Part shown: in pieces, positions 47,029-55,534 of the stretch
How the letters are laid out: every line of letters starts with the position of its first letter
Numbering within the stretch: the first letter of the stretch is position 1
NCBI GenBank assembly: GCA_019084025.1
Contig: JAHRBI010000001.1
Location: 1-64,000 of the forward strand
Direction of reading: 5' to 3'
DNA from: Burkholderiaceae bacterium DAT-1
Lineage (GTDB): Bacteria > Pseudomonadota > Gammaproteobacteria > Burkholderiales > Chitinimonadaceae
Length of the DNA stretch: 64,000 nt
The notes under the pieces: model-generated
What the model was told of the DNA's origin: nothing
Databases searched by the model: none
The model's input: the letters and a program-made list of their open reading frames with translations, nothing else
Program-made: the position numbers and the translations under genes

Positions 47029-47049
47029 GCGCAGACAGCTCACCTGCGC
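47029..47049 (-). other. Hairpin in the erpA leader
   Basis: GCGCAG and CTGCGC pair across a 9-base loop about 25 bases upstream of the erpA start. Role unknown. The 11-mer TTGCTTTGTAA at 47017-47027, beside it, is identical to one arm of the 26-bp inverted repeat at 49486-49511. Confidence 0.4.
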
Positions 47050-47223
47050 ATAAGGGTAAATCAATCAATAGTGAATTATCGGCCGCTCTGGATGCAGGGT
47101 CAATCACACTGGCAGTAGGGGTATCCACAAGGAGTCCGGTGCGACAGCGCGAAGGCGGTGCTCAGATCAGGCGAGTAGTACAACGCCGTTATGCTTTGCA
47201 CATCCCGGGCGAAGCAACCGACA

Positions 47224-47526
47224 TTAACAAGCAGGCTGCTCGTGGCGTTTACATACTGCAGTTGCAATCAGTTTTGCACTGCCCGCATACAAAATCCCCC
47301 AGAATGCGCAGCACAGCAATTGCCCTGCCATCGTCGGCCAATGAAAATGCTGACCATCTATCAGACCCGGAATGAATTTAGCCATCAGGTAGGCCGGATA
47401 GAAGTTAATCATCAACAAGGAAAAACCAGCCCAGCCCTTTATGAAAAGAGGGCATGCTACAAAAATCGTCAGATGCAACAGCACACAGGCTGACAACACC
47501 TTTGCGAATACATTCATTTTTTTCAT
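47224..47526 (-). CDS. Small hypothetical membrane protein, 100 residues
   Basis: Not recognised. Three hydrophobic segments (about 7-30, 33-52, 64-90), so an inner-membrane protein. A perfect AAGGAGG lies about 11 bases before the ATG. It starts 17 bases after the EamA transporter gene on the same strand, so it is likely the last gene of the MBL-fold/EamA operon. Confidence 0.75.
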   Translation of the reverse strand: MKKMNVFAKVLSACVLLHLTIFVACPLFIKGWAGFSLLMINFYPAYLMAKFIPGLIDGQHFHWPTMAGQLLCCAFWGILYAGSAKLIATAVCKRHEQPAC

Positions 47527-47542
47527 TTTTTAAAGCACCTCC

Positions 47543-48427
47543 TTAGCGTCCCTGCACATTCGTCAGTGTGACGCCCGCAATCACCAGCAGGCCACCAAAG
47601 ATCGTCGGCCAGGACAATTGCTCACCCAGAAACAATACACTCGACAGCACCGCAAACACCGGCACGAAATTGGTGAATACGATGGTACGTGCCGCACCCA
47701 GATCGCGAATACCGTTGTTGTACCAGACAAAGCCGGCAGCCGTCGCCAGCGCCCCCAGATACACGATGCCGCCCCACTGAGGTGGGGTGATGGCGATAGG
47801 ATTCAAGTCCACGCCGCTGAACGTCGCCACGACACCCAGCACCACACAGCCAATCACCGAAGCCCAGGCGGTTGCGGGCAGACTGCCCAGACTCGCTACC
47901 GCGCCTTTGCCGAAAAGCGTATAGGCCACCCACGAGAAACAGCAGCCCAGAATCAGCCACTCGCCGTGCCCGATGCCATCGGCCAGCATCTTGCTGTATT
48001 CGGCATGGGAGATGACCGTCACCGCGCCAAACAGCGACAGCAGCACGCCCAGCCATCGAATCACGCTCAAACGTTGACGCAGGAAAATCGCCCCAAACAC
48101 CGCCACCATGATGGGATTCAGTGCCACCAGCAGCGCGGCACGACTGGACGGGATGATCTTGAGTCCGGCAAAGAAGAACAGGTTATACGCCGCTACACCG
48201 GTCAGCCCCAGCGATGCCGCCCACAACCATGCTTTGCCTTGAGGAACGGCAATCTTGCCGTCACGGCGCAGCATGAGTACGAACAAGACAACAGATGCAA
48301 CTACAAAGCGCCAGAAGGCCAGCGCCATCGGCTCGATAGACTGCGACATGACGCGACCGACGACAAAGGTTCCCCCCCAGATGGCCATGGTGACGATCAG
48401 GAGGACAACCATTCGAGACTTGTTCAT
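47543..48427 (-). CDS. EamA/DMT-superfamily transporter
   Basis: A 294-residue protein with ten predicted membrane helices in two EamA repeats (opening MAIWGGTFVVGRVMSQ). Members export amino acids or other metabolites; substrate unknown here. It starts directly after the MBL-fold hydrolase stop (0-base gap), so the two are one operon. Confidence 0.9.
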   Translation of the reverse strand: MNKSRMVVLLIVTMAIWGGTFVVGRVMSQSIEPMALAFWRFVVASVVLFVLMLRRDGKIAVPQGKAWLWAASLGLTGVAAYNLFFFAGLKIIPSSRAALLVALNPIMVAVFGAIFLRQRLSVIRWLGVLLSLFGAVTVISHAEYSKMLADGIGHGEWLILGCCFSWVAYTLFGKGAVASLGSLPATAWASVIGCVVLGVVATFSGVDLNPIAITPPQWGGIVYLGALATAAGFVWYNNGIRDLGAARTIVFTNFVPVFAVLSSVLFLGEQLSWPTIFGGLLVIAGVTLTNVQGR

Positions 48428-49441
48428 TTATTCACGCCCGCCACGCTGGAAATGCCAGACCCCTTCTATCGCTTCGCGCTGCAGCACGCCCTGATGCCAC
48501 AGATGATTCAGGTGAGCGATGCCTTCGCTCATGGCGAAGAAGGTCTGGTAATGATCGAGTTCCCGGCCAAACAGAACGGGAATCAGAGAATATGCATGGC
48601 GCGGATGATCGCATGCCTCTGCCAGCGCGTGAAGGCGTTCTTCATGGTGCGCCAGCAGTGCTTTGACCCGGCCATGGATGCCGACAAAGGGCTTGCCGTG
48701 GCTGGGCAGCACCAGCGTGTCATTCGGCAATTCGAGGAAACGCTCGATGGACGCCAGAAAAGCGGCCAGCGGATCACCCTCGGCCTCTGATGGCCCGCAG
48801 GCGACATTGGTACTGATCTTGGGTAGCAGCATATCGCCGGAAATCAGCACGCCAGCGTCGCCGTTGTACAAGGCCATATGCTCGGGTGAATGACCAAATC
48901 CGGCAATGCAGCGCCAGCTATGGCCGCCAATCTCCAGCAGACTGCCTTCGGATAGACGCCGGTAATGCAGGGGCAAGCCATCGATGCCGCGCAGATAGGC
49001 GCTGCCGCGCGAACGCATCAGCGTATCGGATTCCGCAGGCAGGCCGTGTGATACAAAATGCTCGGCATACGCTGGCGTATCAAATCCTGCCACATCATTA
49101 AACAATGCATGAGCGGATACAAACTCGCCCAAACTCATATACACCGGCACAGCAAATCGTTCACTCAGCCAGTTCAGCAATCCAAGATGATCAGGGTGAT
49201 AGTGCGTCGCGATGGTTTTGGACAGACGCACGCCCGAGGCAAAAATGGCCTCCCAGGCCTCGCGTGTCTGCGGTGTTGCCATTCCAGAGTCAACCGACGC
49301 AAAGTGCTCGCCATCTTCAATCAGCCACAGATTGATGTGATTGAGTGCAATCGGGAGCGGCATGCGCACCCAGTGCACGCCCGGCGCGACTTGCATGCGC
49401 GTGCCAGCGGCAGGCTGTTGATCATGAAAAGGGTAACGCAT
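48428..49441 (-). CDS. Metallo-beta-lactamase-fold hydrolase
   Basis: A 337-residue soluble MBL-fold enzyme. The metal motif THYHPDHLG (HxHxDH) is intact, followed by the later ligands GHSPEH, SGDMLL and PSHGKP. Resembles the glyoxalase-II/thioester-hydrolase branch with a C-terminal helical extension. Substrate unknown; its position near liu genes could mean an acyl-CoA or glutathione thioester, which is inference. First gene of an operon with an EamA transporter. A 26-bp inverted repeat sits over its promoter. Confidence 0.88.
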   Translation of the reverse strand: MRYPFHDQQPAAGTRMQVAPGVHWVRMPLPIALNHINLWLIEDGEHFASVDSGMATPQTREAWEAIFASGVRLSKTIATHYHPDHLGLLNWLSERFAVPVYMSLGEFVSAHALFNDVAGFDTPAYAEHFVSHGLPAESDTLMRSRGSAYLRGIDGLPLHYRRLSEGSLLEIGGHSWRCIAGFGHSPEHMALYNGDAGVLISGDMLLPKISTNVACGPSEAEGDPLAAFLASIERFLELPNDTLVLPSHGKPFVGIHGRVKALLAHHEERLHALAEACDHPRHAYSLIPVLFGRELDHYQTFFAMSEGIAHLNHLWHQGVLQREAIEGVWHFQRGGRE

Positions 49442-49485
49442 GGCACATATCCACTCGAATCACGTTCACTATTATGGCATCAATT

Positions 49486-49511
49486 TTACAAAGCAAGCGA
49501 TTGCTTTGTAA
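49486..49511. promoter_or_regulatory. 26-bp inverted repeat, candidate operator
   Basis: TTACAAAGCAA and TTGCTTTGTAA, perfect 11-base arms, flank a GCGA centre. It lies 45 bases upstream of the MBL-fold gene. On the minus strand the repeat holds TTGCTT, usable as a -35 with a TAATAG -10 sixteen bases on. A repressor bound here would block that promoter; the plus-strand liuR start is 98 bases away. The bound protein is not known; TetR-type repressors use sites of this form. Confidence 0.7.
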
Positions 49512-49609
49512 GCAAATACTCCACAGATGGCCCGGCACTTTCATACGACAGATGTCACGCTGATGACAGCCTCTGCTAGACTTGCGCCAACTCACCTCAA
49601 GACGCCGCC

Positions 49610-49987
49610 ATGAGCGAACAAACCTACACCATCACCGAACTGGCCCGCGAGTTTGATCTCACTACGCGCGCCATTCGCTTTTACGAAGCCGAAGGGCTGC
49701 TCAGCCCGGGTCGCAATGGTCGCAATCGCATCTACGGCAAGGCCGATCGCACGCGCCTGAAGCTGATCCTGCGCGGTAAGCGACTGGGCTTTACGCTACA
49801 GGAAACCCTTACGCTGTTTGATCTCTACGATGCAGCCAAGGATGAAACCCCGCAGCTGATCAAACTGATGGAATACCTGCGCCCCAAGCGTGCCGCACTC
49901 GAACAGCAACGTCGCGATATCGATGCCATTCTGTCCGAAATGGATGATCTCGAGCGGCAATGCGAATCGCTGATCAAGAGCGTCTGA
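49610..49987 (+). CDS. liuR: MerR-family transcriptional regulator LiuR
   Basis: Regulator of leucine/isovalerate catabolism. A 125-residue MerR protein: N-terminal winged helix (TITELAREFDLTTRAIRFYEAEGLLSP), then a dimerisation coiled coil (about 80-120). No metal-binding cysteine cluster (only one Cys near the end), so it senses a metabolite, not a metal. It stands directly before the liu genes and a perfect LiuR-like palindrome, which supports the name. Confidence 0.9.
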   Translation: MSEQTYTITELAREFDLTTRAIRFYEAEGLLSPGRNGRNRIYGKADRTRLKLILRGKRLGFTLQETLTLFDLYDAAKDETPQLIKLMEYLRPKRAALEQQRRDIDAILSEMDDLERQCESLIKSV

Positions 49988-50002
49988 TTTTTGCACAGCA
50001 AA

Positions 50003-50018
50003 TTGACGTTTACGTCAA
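50003..50018 (+). promoter_or_regulatory. LiuR operator and liu promoter
   Basis: The palindrome TTGACGTTTACGTCAA matches the published LiuR pattern (ACGT half-sites around a short AT centre) in proteobacteria. Its first six bases, TTGACG, are also a good -35. A CACAAT -10 is 17 bases on, or CAATAC at 19 bases, the long spacing typical of MerR-controlled promoters. LiuR would thus occlude or remodel the -35. It lies 120 bases before liuA. Confidence 0.82.
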
Positions 50019-50137
50019 CGTAACACACAATACTGGAATGTCAAAACCGGTTATTGCGCCGGGCAGCTTTCGGTCAGACAATGGCTGGTTGCCCGTTTGC
50101 CTGCGCAGTGCCTGCACATCAATTAGAGGAGCACACC

Positions 50138-51304
50138 ATGCACATCCCTACCCTGAATTTTGATCTCGGCGAAGATATCGACATGCTGCGCAGCTCGGTG
50201 CAGGATTTTGTCGCCGCCGAACTGGCCCCGCGTGCCGCCAAGATCGACGAAGAAAATCTGTTCCCGGCCGACATGTGGCGCAAGTTTGGTGACATGGGCC
50301 TCTTGGGCATGACCGTCGAAGAAGAATACGGCGGCACCAATATGGGCTATCTGGCCCACATCATTGCCATGGAAGAAATCTCCCGCGCGTCTGCATCAGT
50401 GGGTCTGTCCTATGGCGCTCACTCCAATCTGTGCGTGAATCAGATCCGCAAGAATGGAACGGAAGAACAAAAACGTCGCTTCCTGCCAAAGCTGGTGTCC
50501 GGCGAACACGTGGGCGCACTGGCCATGAGCGAACCGAATGCCGGTTCCGACGTGGTGAGCATGAAGCTGCGCGCCGACAAGGTGGGCGACCGCTACGTAC
50601 TGAATGGTTCCAAGATGTGGATCACCAACGGTGGTGACGCCGACGTGCTGATCGTTTACGCCAAGACCGATGTGAACGCAGGCTCCAAGGGCATGACCGC
50701 CTTCATCATCGAACCGAAGCTGTCCAAGGGTTTCAGCGCTGGCAGCAAGCTCGACAAGCTGGGCATGCGCGGTTCCAACACCTTCCCGCTGTTCTTCGAC
50801 AATGTAGAAGTGCCGGAAGAAAACGTACTGGGTACCGTCGGCCGTGGCGTGCAAGTGCTGATGAGCGGTCTGGACTACGAACGCGCCGTGCTGTCCGGCG
50901 GCTCGCTGGGCATTATGGCCGCCGCCATGGACGCTGTCGTACCTTATGTGCACGACCGCAAGCAGTTCGGCCAGGCCATCGGCGAATTCGAACTGATGCA
51001 GGGCAAGATCGCCGACATGTACGTGACCTGGAATGCAGCACGCGCCTACGTCTACGCCGTGGGCAAGGCGCTGGATCGTGGCGAAACCACCCGCAAGGAC
51101 GCTGCCGGCGCGATTCTGTACGCTGCAGAAAAGGCCACCTGGATGGCTGGCGAAGCAATCCAGACCCTGGGCGGTAATGGCTACATCAAGGAATACCCGG
51201 TGGAACGCCTGTGGCGCGACGCCAAGCTGTACGAAATCGGTGCAGGCACCAGCGAAATCCGCCGCATGCTGATCGGCCGTGAACTGTTTAACGAAACCAA
51301 GTAA
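50138..51304 (+). CDS. liuA: Isovaleryl-CoA dehydrogenase
   Basis: Oxidises isovaleryl-CoA to 3-methylcrotonyl-CoA with FAD. 389 residues from the ATG at 50138 (AGAGGA upstream). Diagnostic for this subfamily: the base is the Glu in [10 protein letters not shown] (human E254), while the late loop reads [12 protein letters not shown], without the Glu other acyl-CoA dehydrogenases carry there. FAD and substrate motifs ([25 protein letters not shown]) are normal. First enzyme of the LiuR-controlled cluster. Confidence 0.96.
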   Translation: MHIPTLNFDLGEDIDMLRSSVQDFVAAELAPRAAKIDEENLFPADMWRKFGDMGLLGMTVEEEYGGTNMGYLAHIIAMEEISRASASVGLSYGAHSNLCVNQIRKNGTEEQKRRFLPKLVSGEHVGALAMSEPNAGSDVVSMKLRADKVGDRYVLNGSKMWITNGGDADVLIVYAKTDVNAGSKGMTAFIIEPKLSKGFSAGSKLDKLGMRGSNTFPLFFDNVEVPEENVLGTVGRGVQVLMSGLDYERAVLSGGSLGIMAAAMDAVVPYVHDRKQFGQAIGEFELMQGKIADMYVTWNAARAYVYAVGKALDRGETTRKDAAGAILYAAEKATWMAGEAIQTLGGNGYIKEYPVERLWRDAKLYEIGAGTSEIRRMLIGRELFNETK

Positions 51305-51318
51305 TTCTGGAGCGCACT

Positions 51319-52500
51319 ATGTCTGACGCAATCGTAATCGTTTCCGCCGCCCGCACCCCGATGGGTGGTCTGCAGGGTGATTTTGCCAGCCTGACAGCCA
51401 GCCAGCTGGGCGCTACTGCGATTCGTGCCGCTGTCGAGCGCGCCGGGATCGCTGCAACTGACGTTGAAGAAGTCATCATGGGCAATGTGCTGCCCGCAGG
51501 CCAAGGTCAGGCACCTGCACGTCAGGCTGCACTGGGTGGCGGCTTGCCGCTGTCGGCCAACGCCACCACCATCAACAAGATGTGCGGCTCCGGCATGAAA
51601 GCCATCATGCAGGCCCACGACCAGTTGAAGGCTGGCTCGGCTGACGTGATGGTGGCAGGCGGCATGGAATCCATGACCAACGCCCCTTACCTGCTGGCCA
51701 AGGCGCGCGGCGGTTTCCGTCTCGGCCATGGCGAGATCAAGGACAGCATGTTCCTCGATGGTCTGGAAGATGCATACCAGAAGGGTTCGCTGATGGGCGT
51801 ATTCGCCGAGCAGTGTGCCGAAAAGTATGGCTTCACCCGCGAAGCGCAGGATGAATTCGCCCAGCGTTCGCTGAGCCGTGCACAGGTGGCCGTACGCGAA
51901 GGCCTGTTCAAGGATGAAATCGTGCCGGTGACCGTACCGGGTCGCAAGGGCGATGTGGTGATCAGCGAAGACGAACAGCCGCTGAAGGCCAGCCCGGAAA
52001 AGATTCCTACACTGAAGCCCGCCTTCAAGAAAGACGGCACGGTCACTGCTGCCAATGCATCGTCGATTTCCGACGGCGCGGCTGCACTGGTGCTGATGCG
52101 CGAATCCGAAGCGACCAAGCGTGGCCTGAAGCCGCTGGCTCGCATCGTCGGTCATGCCACACACGCTCATGAGCCAGGCTGGTTCACCACTGCCCCCGTT
52201 GGCGCCATGGAAAAGTTGTTCGCCAAGACAGGCTGGACCGCTGACAGCGTTGATCTGTACGAAATTAACGAAGCTTTTGCAGTGGTCACCATGGCAGCCA
52301 TGCACGATCTGAATCTGCCTGCAGACAAGGTGAATGTACACGGCGGCGCCTGCGCGCTGGGCCACCCGATCGGCGCATCCGGCGCCCGTATCGTGGCTTC
52401 GCTGATCTACGCACTGAAGCGCTACGGCAAGACCCGTGGTGTAGCCAGCCTGTGTATCGGCGGTGGTGAAGCGACCGCGCTGGCAGTCGAGGTATTGTAA
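51319..52500 (+). CDS. Acetyl-CoA C-acetyltransferase (thiolase)
   Basis: Cleaves or makes acetoacetyl-CoA. 393 residues, tetrameric biosynthetic-thiolase type. Catalytic Cys in NKMCGSGMKA (near 90), the NEAFA motif, and the Cys/His pair in GGACALGHPIGASGARI. It starts 14 bases after liuA. In leucine breakdown it would convert acetoacetyl-CoA, after activation of the acetoacetate from HMG-CoA lyase, to acetyl-CoA; an activating enzyme is not in the window. Confidence 0.94.
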   Translation: MSDAIVIVSAARTPMGGLQGDFASLTASQLGATAIRAAVERAGIAATDVEEVIMGNVLPAGQGQAPARQAALGGGLPLSANATTINKMCGSGMKAIMQAHDQLKAGSADVMVAGGMESMTNAPYLLAKARGGFRLGHGEIKDSMFLDGLEDAYQKGSLMGVFAEQCAEKYGFTREAQDEFAQRSLSRAQVAVREGLFKDEIVPVTVPGRKGDVVISEDEQPLKASPEKIPTLKPAFKKDGTVTAANASSISDGAAALVLMRESEATKRGLKPLARIVGHATHAHEPGWFTTAPVGAMEKLFAKTGWTADSVDLYEINEAFAVVTMAAMHDLNLPADKVNVHGGACALGHPIGASGARIVASLIYALKRYGKTRGVASLCIGGGEATALAVEVL

Positions 52501-52502
52501 TT

Positions 52503-52964
52503 TTGAAACTGTGGTTTGAAGATCTGAAGCCGGGCCGCGTCTTTCATGGCGGCCCGATCAAGGTAGAAACGGCAGATGTGATCGATTTCGCGGAGCGATT
52601 CGATCCTCAGCCTTTTCATCTGGATGAAGCGGCAGGTGCTGCCAGCGTATTTGGCACCTGGGTGGCGAGTGGCTGGCATACCGCCGCGCTCACCATGCGC
52701 ATGCTGGCCGATAGCGAACTGAACAATATTGCAAACGGCCTGATGGGGCTGCAGATCGACAAACTGATCTGGCATCAGCCGGTGAAACCAGGTGATGTCC
52801 TCACCGCAGAATTCAGCGTCATCAGCCGCCGCCATTCGCGTTCCAAGCCCGGCTTTGGGGTCATCACGCTGGCATGGCGTACAACCAATCAGGAAGGCCT
52901 GCAGGTGATGAGTCTGGAAAACGCCATTTGGGTGGCCTGCCATCCCGAAGGAGACACACCGTGA
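52503..52964 (+). CDS. MaoC-family hydratase/thioesterase-like protein
   Basis: A 153-residue hotdog-fold protein of the MaoC type, with the catalytic-region wording [28 protein letters not shown] (Asp and His of R-hydratases both present). It may hydrate an enoyl-CoA. TTG start, GAGG about ten bases upstream. It ends inside the start of the next gene (GTGA), so translation is coupled to the second acyl-CoA dehydrogenase. Confidence 0.86.
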   Translation: MKLWFEDLKPGRVFHGGPIKVETADVIDFAERFDPQPFHLDEAAGAASVFGTWVASGWHTAALTMRMLADSELNNIANGLMGLQIDKLIWHQPVKPGDVLTAEFSVISRRHSRSKPGFGVITLAWRTTNQEGLQVMSLENAIWVACHPEGDTP

Positions 52965-54100
52965 TTCTCGACGAAGAACATCAGATGATTCGCGACAGCG
53001 TGCGCGATTTCGCCCAAGAGCAATTGTGGCCCACCGCCGCACAGCGCGACGAAGCCCACGCATTCCCGCATGATGAGATCCGTGCAGCTGCCGAACTGGG
53101 GCTACTGGGTCTGACGGTCCCGACCGACTACAACGGCGCTGGGCTCGACTATCTGGCCTCCGCCATTGCAATTGAAGAACTGGCTGCCGGTGATGGCGCC
53201 TTCTCGACGATTGTTTCGGTGCATAACTCGGTTGGATGTGGCCCGCTAGTGGCATTTGGCACCGAAGATCAGAAACAGCGCTTCCTGACCAAACTGGCCA
53301 GTGGCGAATGGCTGGGCAGTTTCTGCCTGACCGAGCCGCAAGTAGGCTCGGATGCGGGCGCCATCAAAACCCGCGCAGTCAAGGATGGCGAGCACTATGT
53401 GCTGAACGGTGCCAAGCAGTTCATCACCAACGGCAAGAATGGTCAGATTTCGATCGTCATTGCCGTCACTAATCCGGAAGCGGGCAAAAAAGGTTTATCC
53501 GCCTTTATCGTACCGACGGATACACCGGGCTATCTGGTTTCCCGCGTGGAAAAGAAGCTCGGCCAGAACTCCTCCGACACCTGTGCTATCACGCTGGACA
53601 GCTGCCGCGTACATGAAAGCCTGCGCCTCGGCGCTGAAGGCGATGGATACAAGATTGCCCTGTCGAGTCTGGAATCAGGTCGAATCGGTATTGCAGCGCA
53701 GGCACTCGGCATGGCACGTTCCGCCTTTGAAGCTGCCTTGCGTTACAGCAAAGAGCGTGTCACCTTTGGCAAACCGATTTTCGAACATCAGGCCGTCAAC
53801 TTCCGCCTGGCCGATATGGCAACGCAAATTGAAGCCGCACGCCAGCTGATCTGGCATGCCGCCAGTCTGAAAGATGCCGGTCAGCCCTGCCTGAAGGAAG
53901 CCTCCATGGCCAAGCTGTTCGCCAGCGAAATGGCTGAGCGCGTGTGTTCGGATGCGATCCAGACACATGGGGGCTATGGTTATCTCAATGACTTCCCGGT
54001 TGAACGTATTTACCGGGATGTGCGTGTCTGCCAGATCTACGAAGGCACCAGCGATATCCAGCGTCTGGTGATCGGACGGGCGATCGGTGCAGACATCTGA
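52961..54100 (+). CDS. Acyl-CoA dehydrogenase, short/medium-chain type
   Basis: FAD enzyme of 380 residues. Unlike LiuA it keeps the catalytic Glu in the late loop ([11 protein letters not shown]), as in butyryl-CoA and short/branched-chain dehydrogenases. Signature [14 protein letters not shown] and [10 protein letters not shown] are intact. GTG at 52961 with AAGGAG seven bases upstream, overlapping the MaoC stop. Its substrate may be a branched-chain acyl-CoA from isoleucine or valine; this is inference from the cluster. Confidence 0.93.
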   Translation: MILDEEHQMIRDSVRDFAQEQLWPTAAQRDEAHAFPHDEIRAAAELGLLGLTVPTDYNGAGLDYLASAIAIEELAAGDGAFSTIVSVHNSVGCGPLVAFGTEDQKQRFLTKLASGEWLGSFCLTEPQVGSDAGAIKTRAVKDGEHYVLNGAKQFITNGKNGQISIVIAVTNPEAGKKGLSAFIVPTDTPGYLVSRVEKKLGQNSSDTCAITLDSCRVHESLRLGAEGDGYKIALSSLESGRIGIAAQALGMARSAFEAALRYSKERVTFGKPIFEHQAVNFRLADMATQIEAARQLIWHAASLKDAGQPCLKEASMAKLFASEMAERVCSDAIQTHGGYGYLNDFPVERIYRDVRVCQIYEGTSDIQRLVIGRAIGADI

Positions 54101-54122
54101 TCGCGCCCAATGAGATATAGCC

Positions 54123-54632
54123 ATGCATGAACGGATTGTAAGAATCGACCCGGAACAATGGGCACTGCTGCGTTCCTTGCGCCTGCAAGCCCTGCAGGAT
54201 GCCCCTTATGCCTTTGGCAAGCGCTACGAGGAGATTGCCGAGCGCCGCGACGAATTCTGGCAGACGCACACGCGCCACTATGCAGAGAGCAATGATTCTG
54301 CCACCTTCATTCTGTGCCGCGAAGGCAATCCGGTCGGCATGATTGGTGCGCTACTCGAGGGCGGACGTGCAGATCATGCGTTTGTCTGTGCAATGTGGGT
54401 CTCGCCAAACTACCGCCGCGGCGGAGCAGGACAGCGTCTGGTGGATATCGCCACACGCTGGCTTGCGGATCAAGGTGCCGAGCGGATCAATGCGTGGATT
54501 GCCGAGGGAAACCCCAGGGCAATCCAATTTTATGAACGGATCGGGTTTGTGCAAACCGACCAGACTCGCCCGCTCAAGGGTATGCCAGCCGTGAACGAAC
54601 GCCTGCTGGCATTTGACTGCGCCATGCTCTGA
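54123..54632 (+). CDS. GNAT-family N-acetyltransferase
   Basis: A 169-residue GNAT protein with the acetyl-CoA loop VSPNYRRGGAGQRLVDIA and the late motif EGNPRAIQFYERIGF. Acceptor unknown. It sits between the second acyl-CoA dehydrogenase (22 bases) and another GNAT-bearing gene (2 bases). Protein acetylation linked to acyl-CoA flux is one guess; small-molecule acetylation is another. Confidence 0.9.
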   Translation: MHERIVRIDPEQWALLRSLRLQALQDAPYAFGKRYEEIAERRDEFWQTHTRHYAESNDSATFILCREGNPVGMIGALLEGGRADHAFVCAMWVSPNYRRGGAGQRLVDIATRWLADQGAERINAWIAEGNPRAIQFYERIGFVQTDQTRPLKGMPAVNERLLAFDCAML

Positions 54633-54634
54633 CC

Positions 54635-55429
54635 ATGTTTGCCAATACCCCTCCAGCCCCCTACTACGCAGTGATTTTCAGTTCCAAACGTCGTCAAGGC
54701 CCTGATGACTATACCGAAACTGCAAACCGGATGATTGCACTGGCCGCCAAACAGCCAGGCTTTCTAGGCGCTGAATCTGTGCGGGGTGCGGATGGCTTCG
54801 GCATTACGGTTTCCTACTGGCGTAGCGAAGCTGACATTCTTGCCTGGCGTAATCAAGGCGATCACATTGCCGCACGCAATCGTGGCGTACAGGAGTGGTA
54901 TGAGCGCTGCTTCACACGCGTATCGCGAGTCGAGCGTGCGTATGACAGCCATACCCGCCCGGTAGAGGCCTCGGCAATCAGTTTCAGACCCGTCAATCCG
55001 GATGATCATGAATGGGTGTATGCCCTGATCGGCAGCAATATGGCCACCAGCCTCCCGTCGATATGGAGTCTGGAGTTCATGGTGCATGCCATGAGTCATG
55101 GCCAGTACTTTGTGCTGCAGGAGGGTGGCCAGCGCATTGGGCTGGTCGGATGGCGCCCGAACGGACACACCCTGCATCTGGCGGAATTACAGATTCTGCG
55201 CGCCTGGCAGGGAAATGGCCGTGGCACCCGCGCGCTGCACTGGCTTGAGAAAGTTGCGCGTCAATTTGGCTATCTGCGATTAAGCCTGAATGTATCACCC
55301 GGCAATATGCGGGCGCGCGCACTGTATGAACGGGAGGGATTCCAGATTATCGAATCCCACCCTGAACGTGTTTACATGGAAAAGCTGCTGATGGGAGATA
55401 CCTCCTCCGGATGTCTGCCCGCCATGTAA
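54635..55429 (+). CDS. Monooxygenase-like (ABM) domain fused to a GNAT acetyltransferase
   Basis: A 264-residue two-domain protein. Residues about 8-108 have the form of a stand-alone ABM-type ferredoxin-like domain (YYAVIFSSKRR, KQPGFLGAESVRG, TVSYWRSEADILAWRNQGDH). Residues about 117-255 form a GNAT domain with an acetyl-CoA loop (LRAWQGNGRGTRALHWLEKVA) and MRARALYEREGFQI. No frameshift is needed, so the fusion is a single continuous gene. Starts 2 bases after the previous GNAT gene. Confidence 0.85.
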   Translation: MFANTPPAPYYAVIFSSKRRQGPDDYTETANRMIALAAKQPGFLGAESVRGADGFGITVSYWRSEADILAWRNQGDHIAARNRGVQEWYERCFTRVSRVERAYDSHTRPVEASAISFRPVNPDDHEWVYALIGSNMATSLPSIWSLEFMVHAMSHGQYFVLQEGGQRIGLVGWRPNGHTLHLAELQILRAWQGNGRGTRALHWLEKVARQFGYLRLSLNVSPGNMRARALYEREGFQIIESHPERVYMEKLLMGDTSSGCLPAM

Positions 55430-55534
55430 TCCACTGATTGATTACCCGTAATACGAACACAAAAATACCCGACCTGACCCAGGATCACAGAACCGGACAC
55501 CCAAACTGCCCGATGTTTCGCCCAGGACTTAGCG

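Noticed and set aside
47618-48790. A 390-codon plus-strand frame opposite the EamA and MBL-fold genes
   Set aside because: Its product is low-complexity and rich in Gln, His and Arg, typical of an antisense reading of a membrane protein gene.
55438-55455. A possible second LiuR site (ATTACCCGTAAT) before liuB
   Set aside because: It lacks the ACGT half-sites and is short, so chance is a better explanation.
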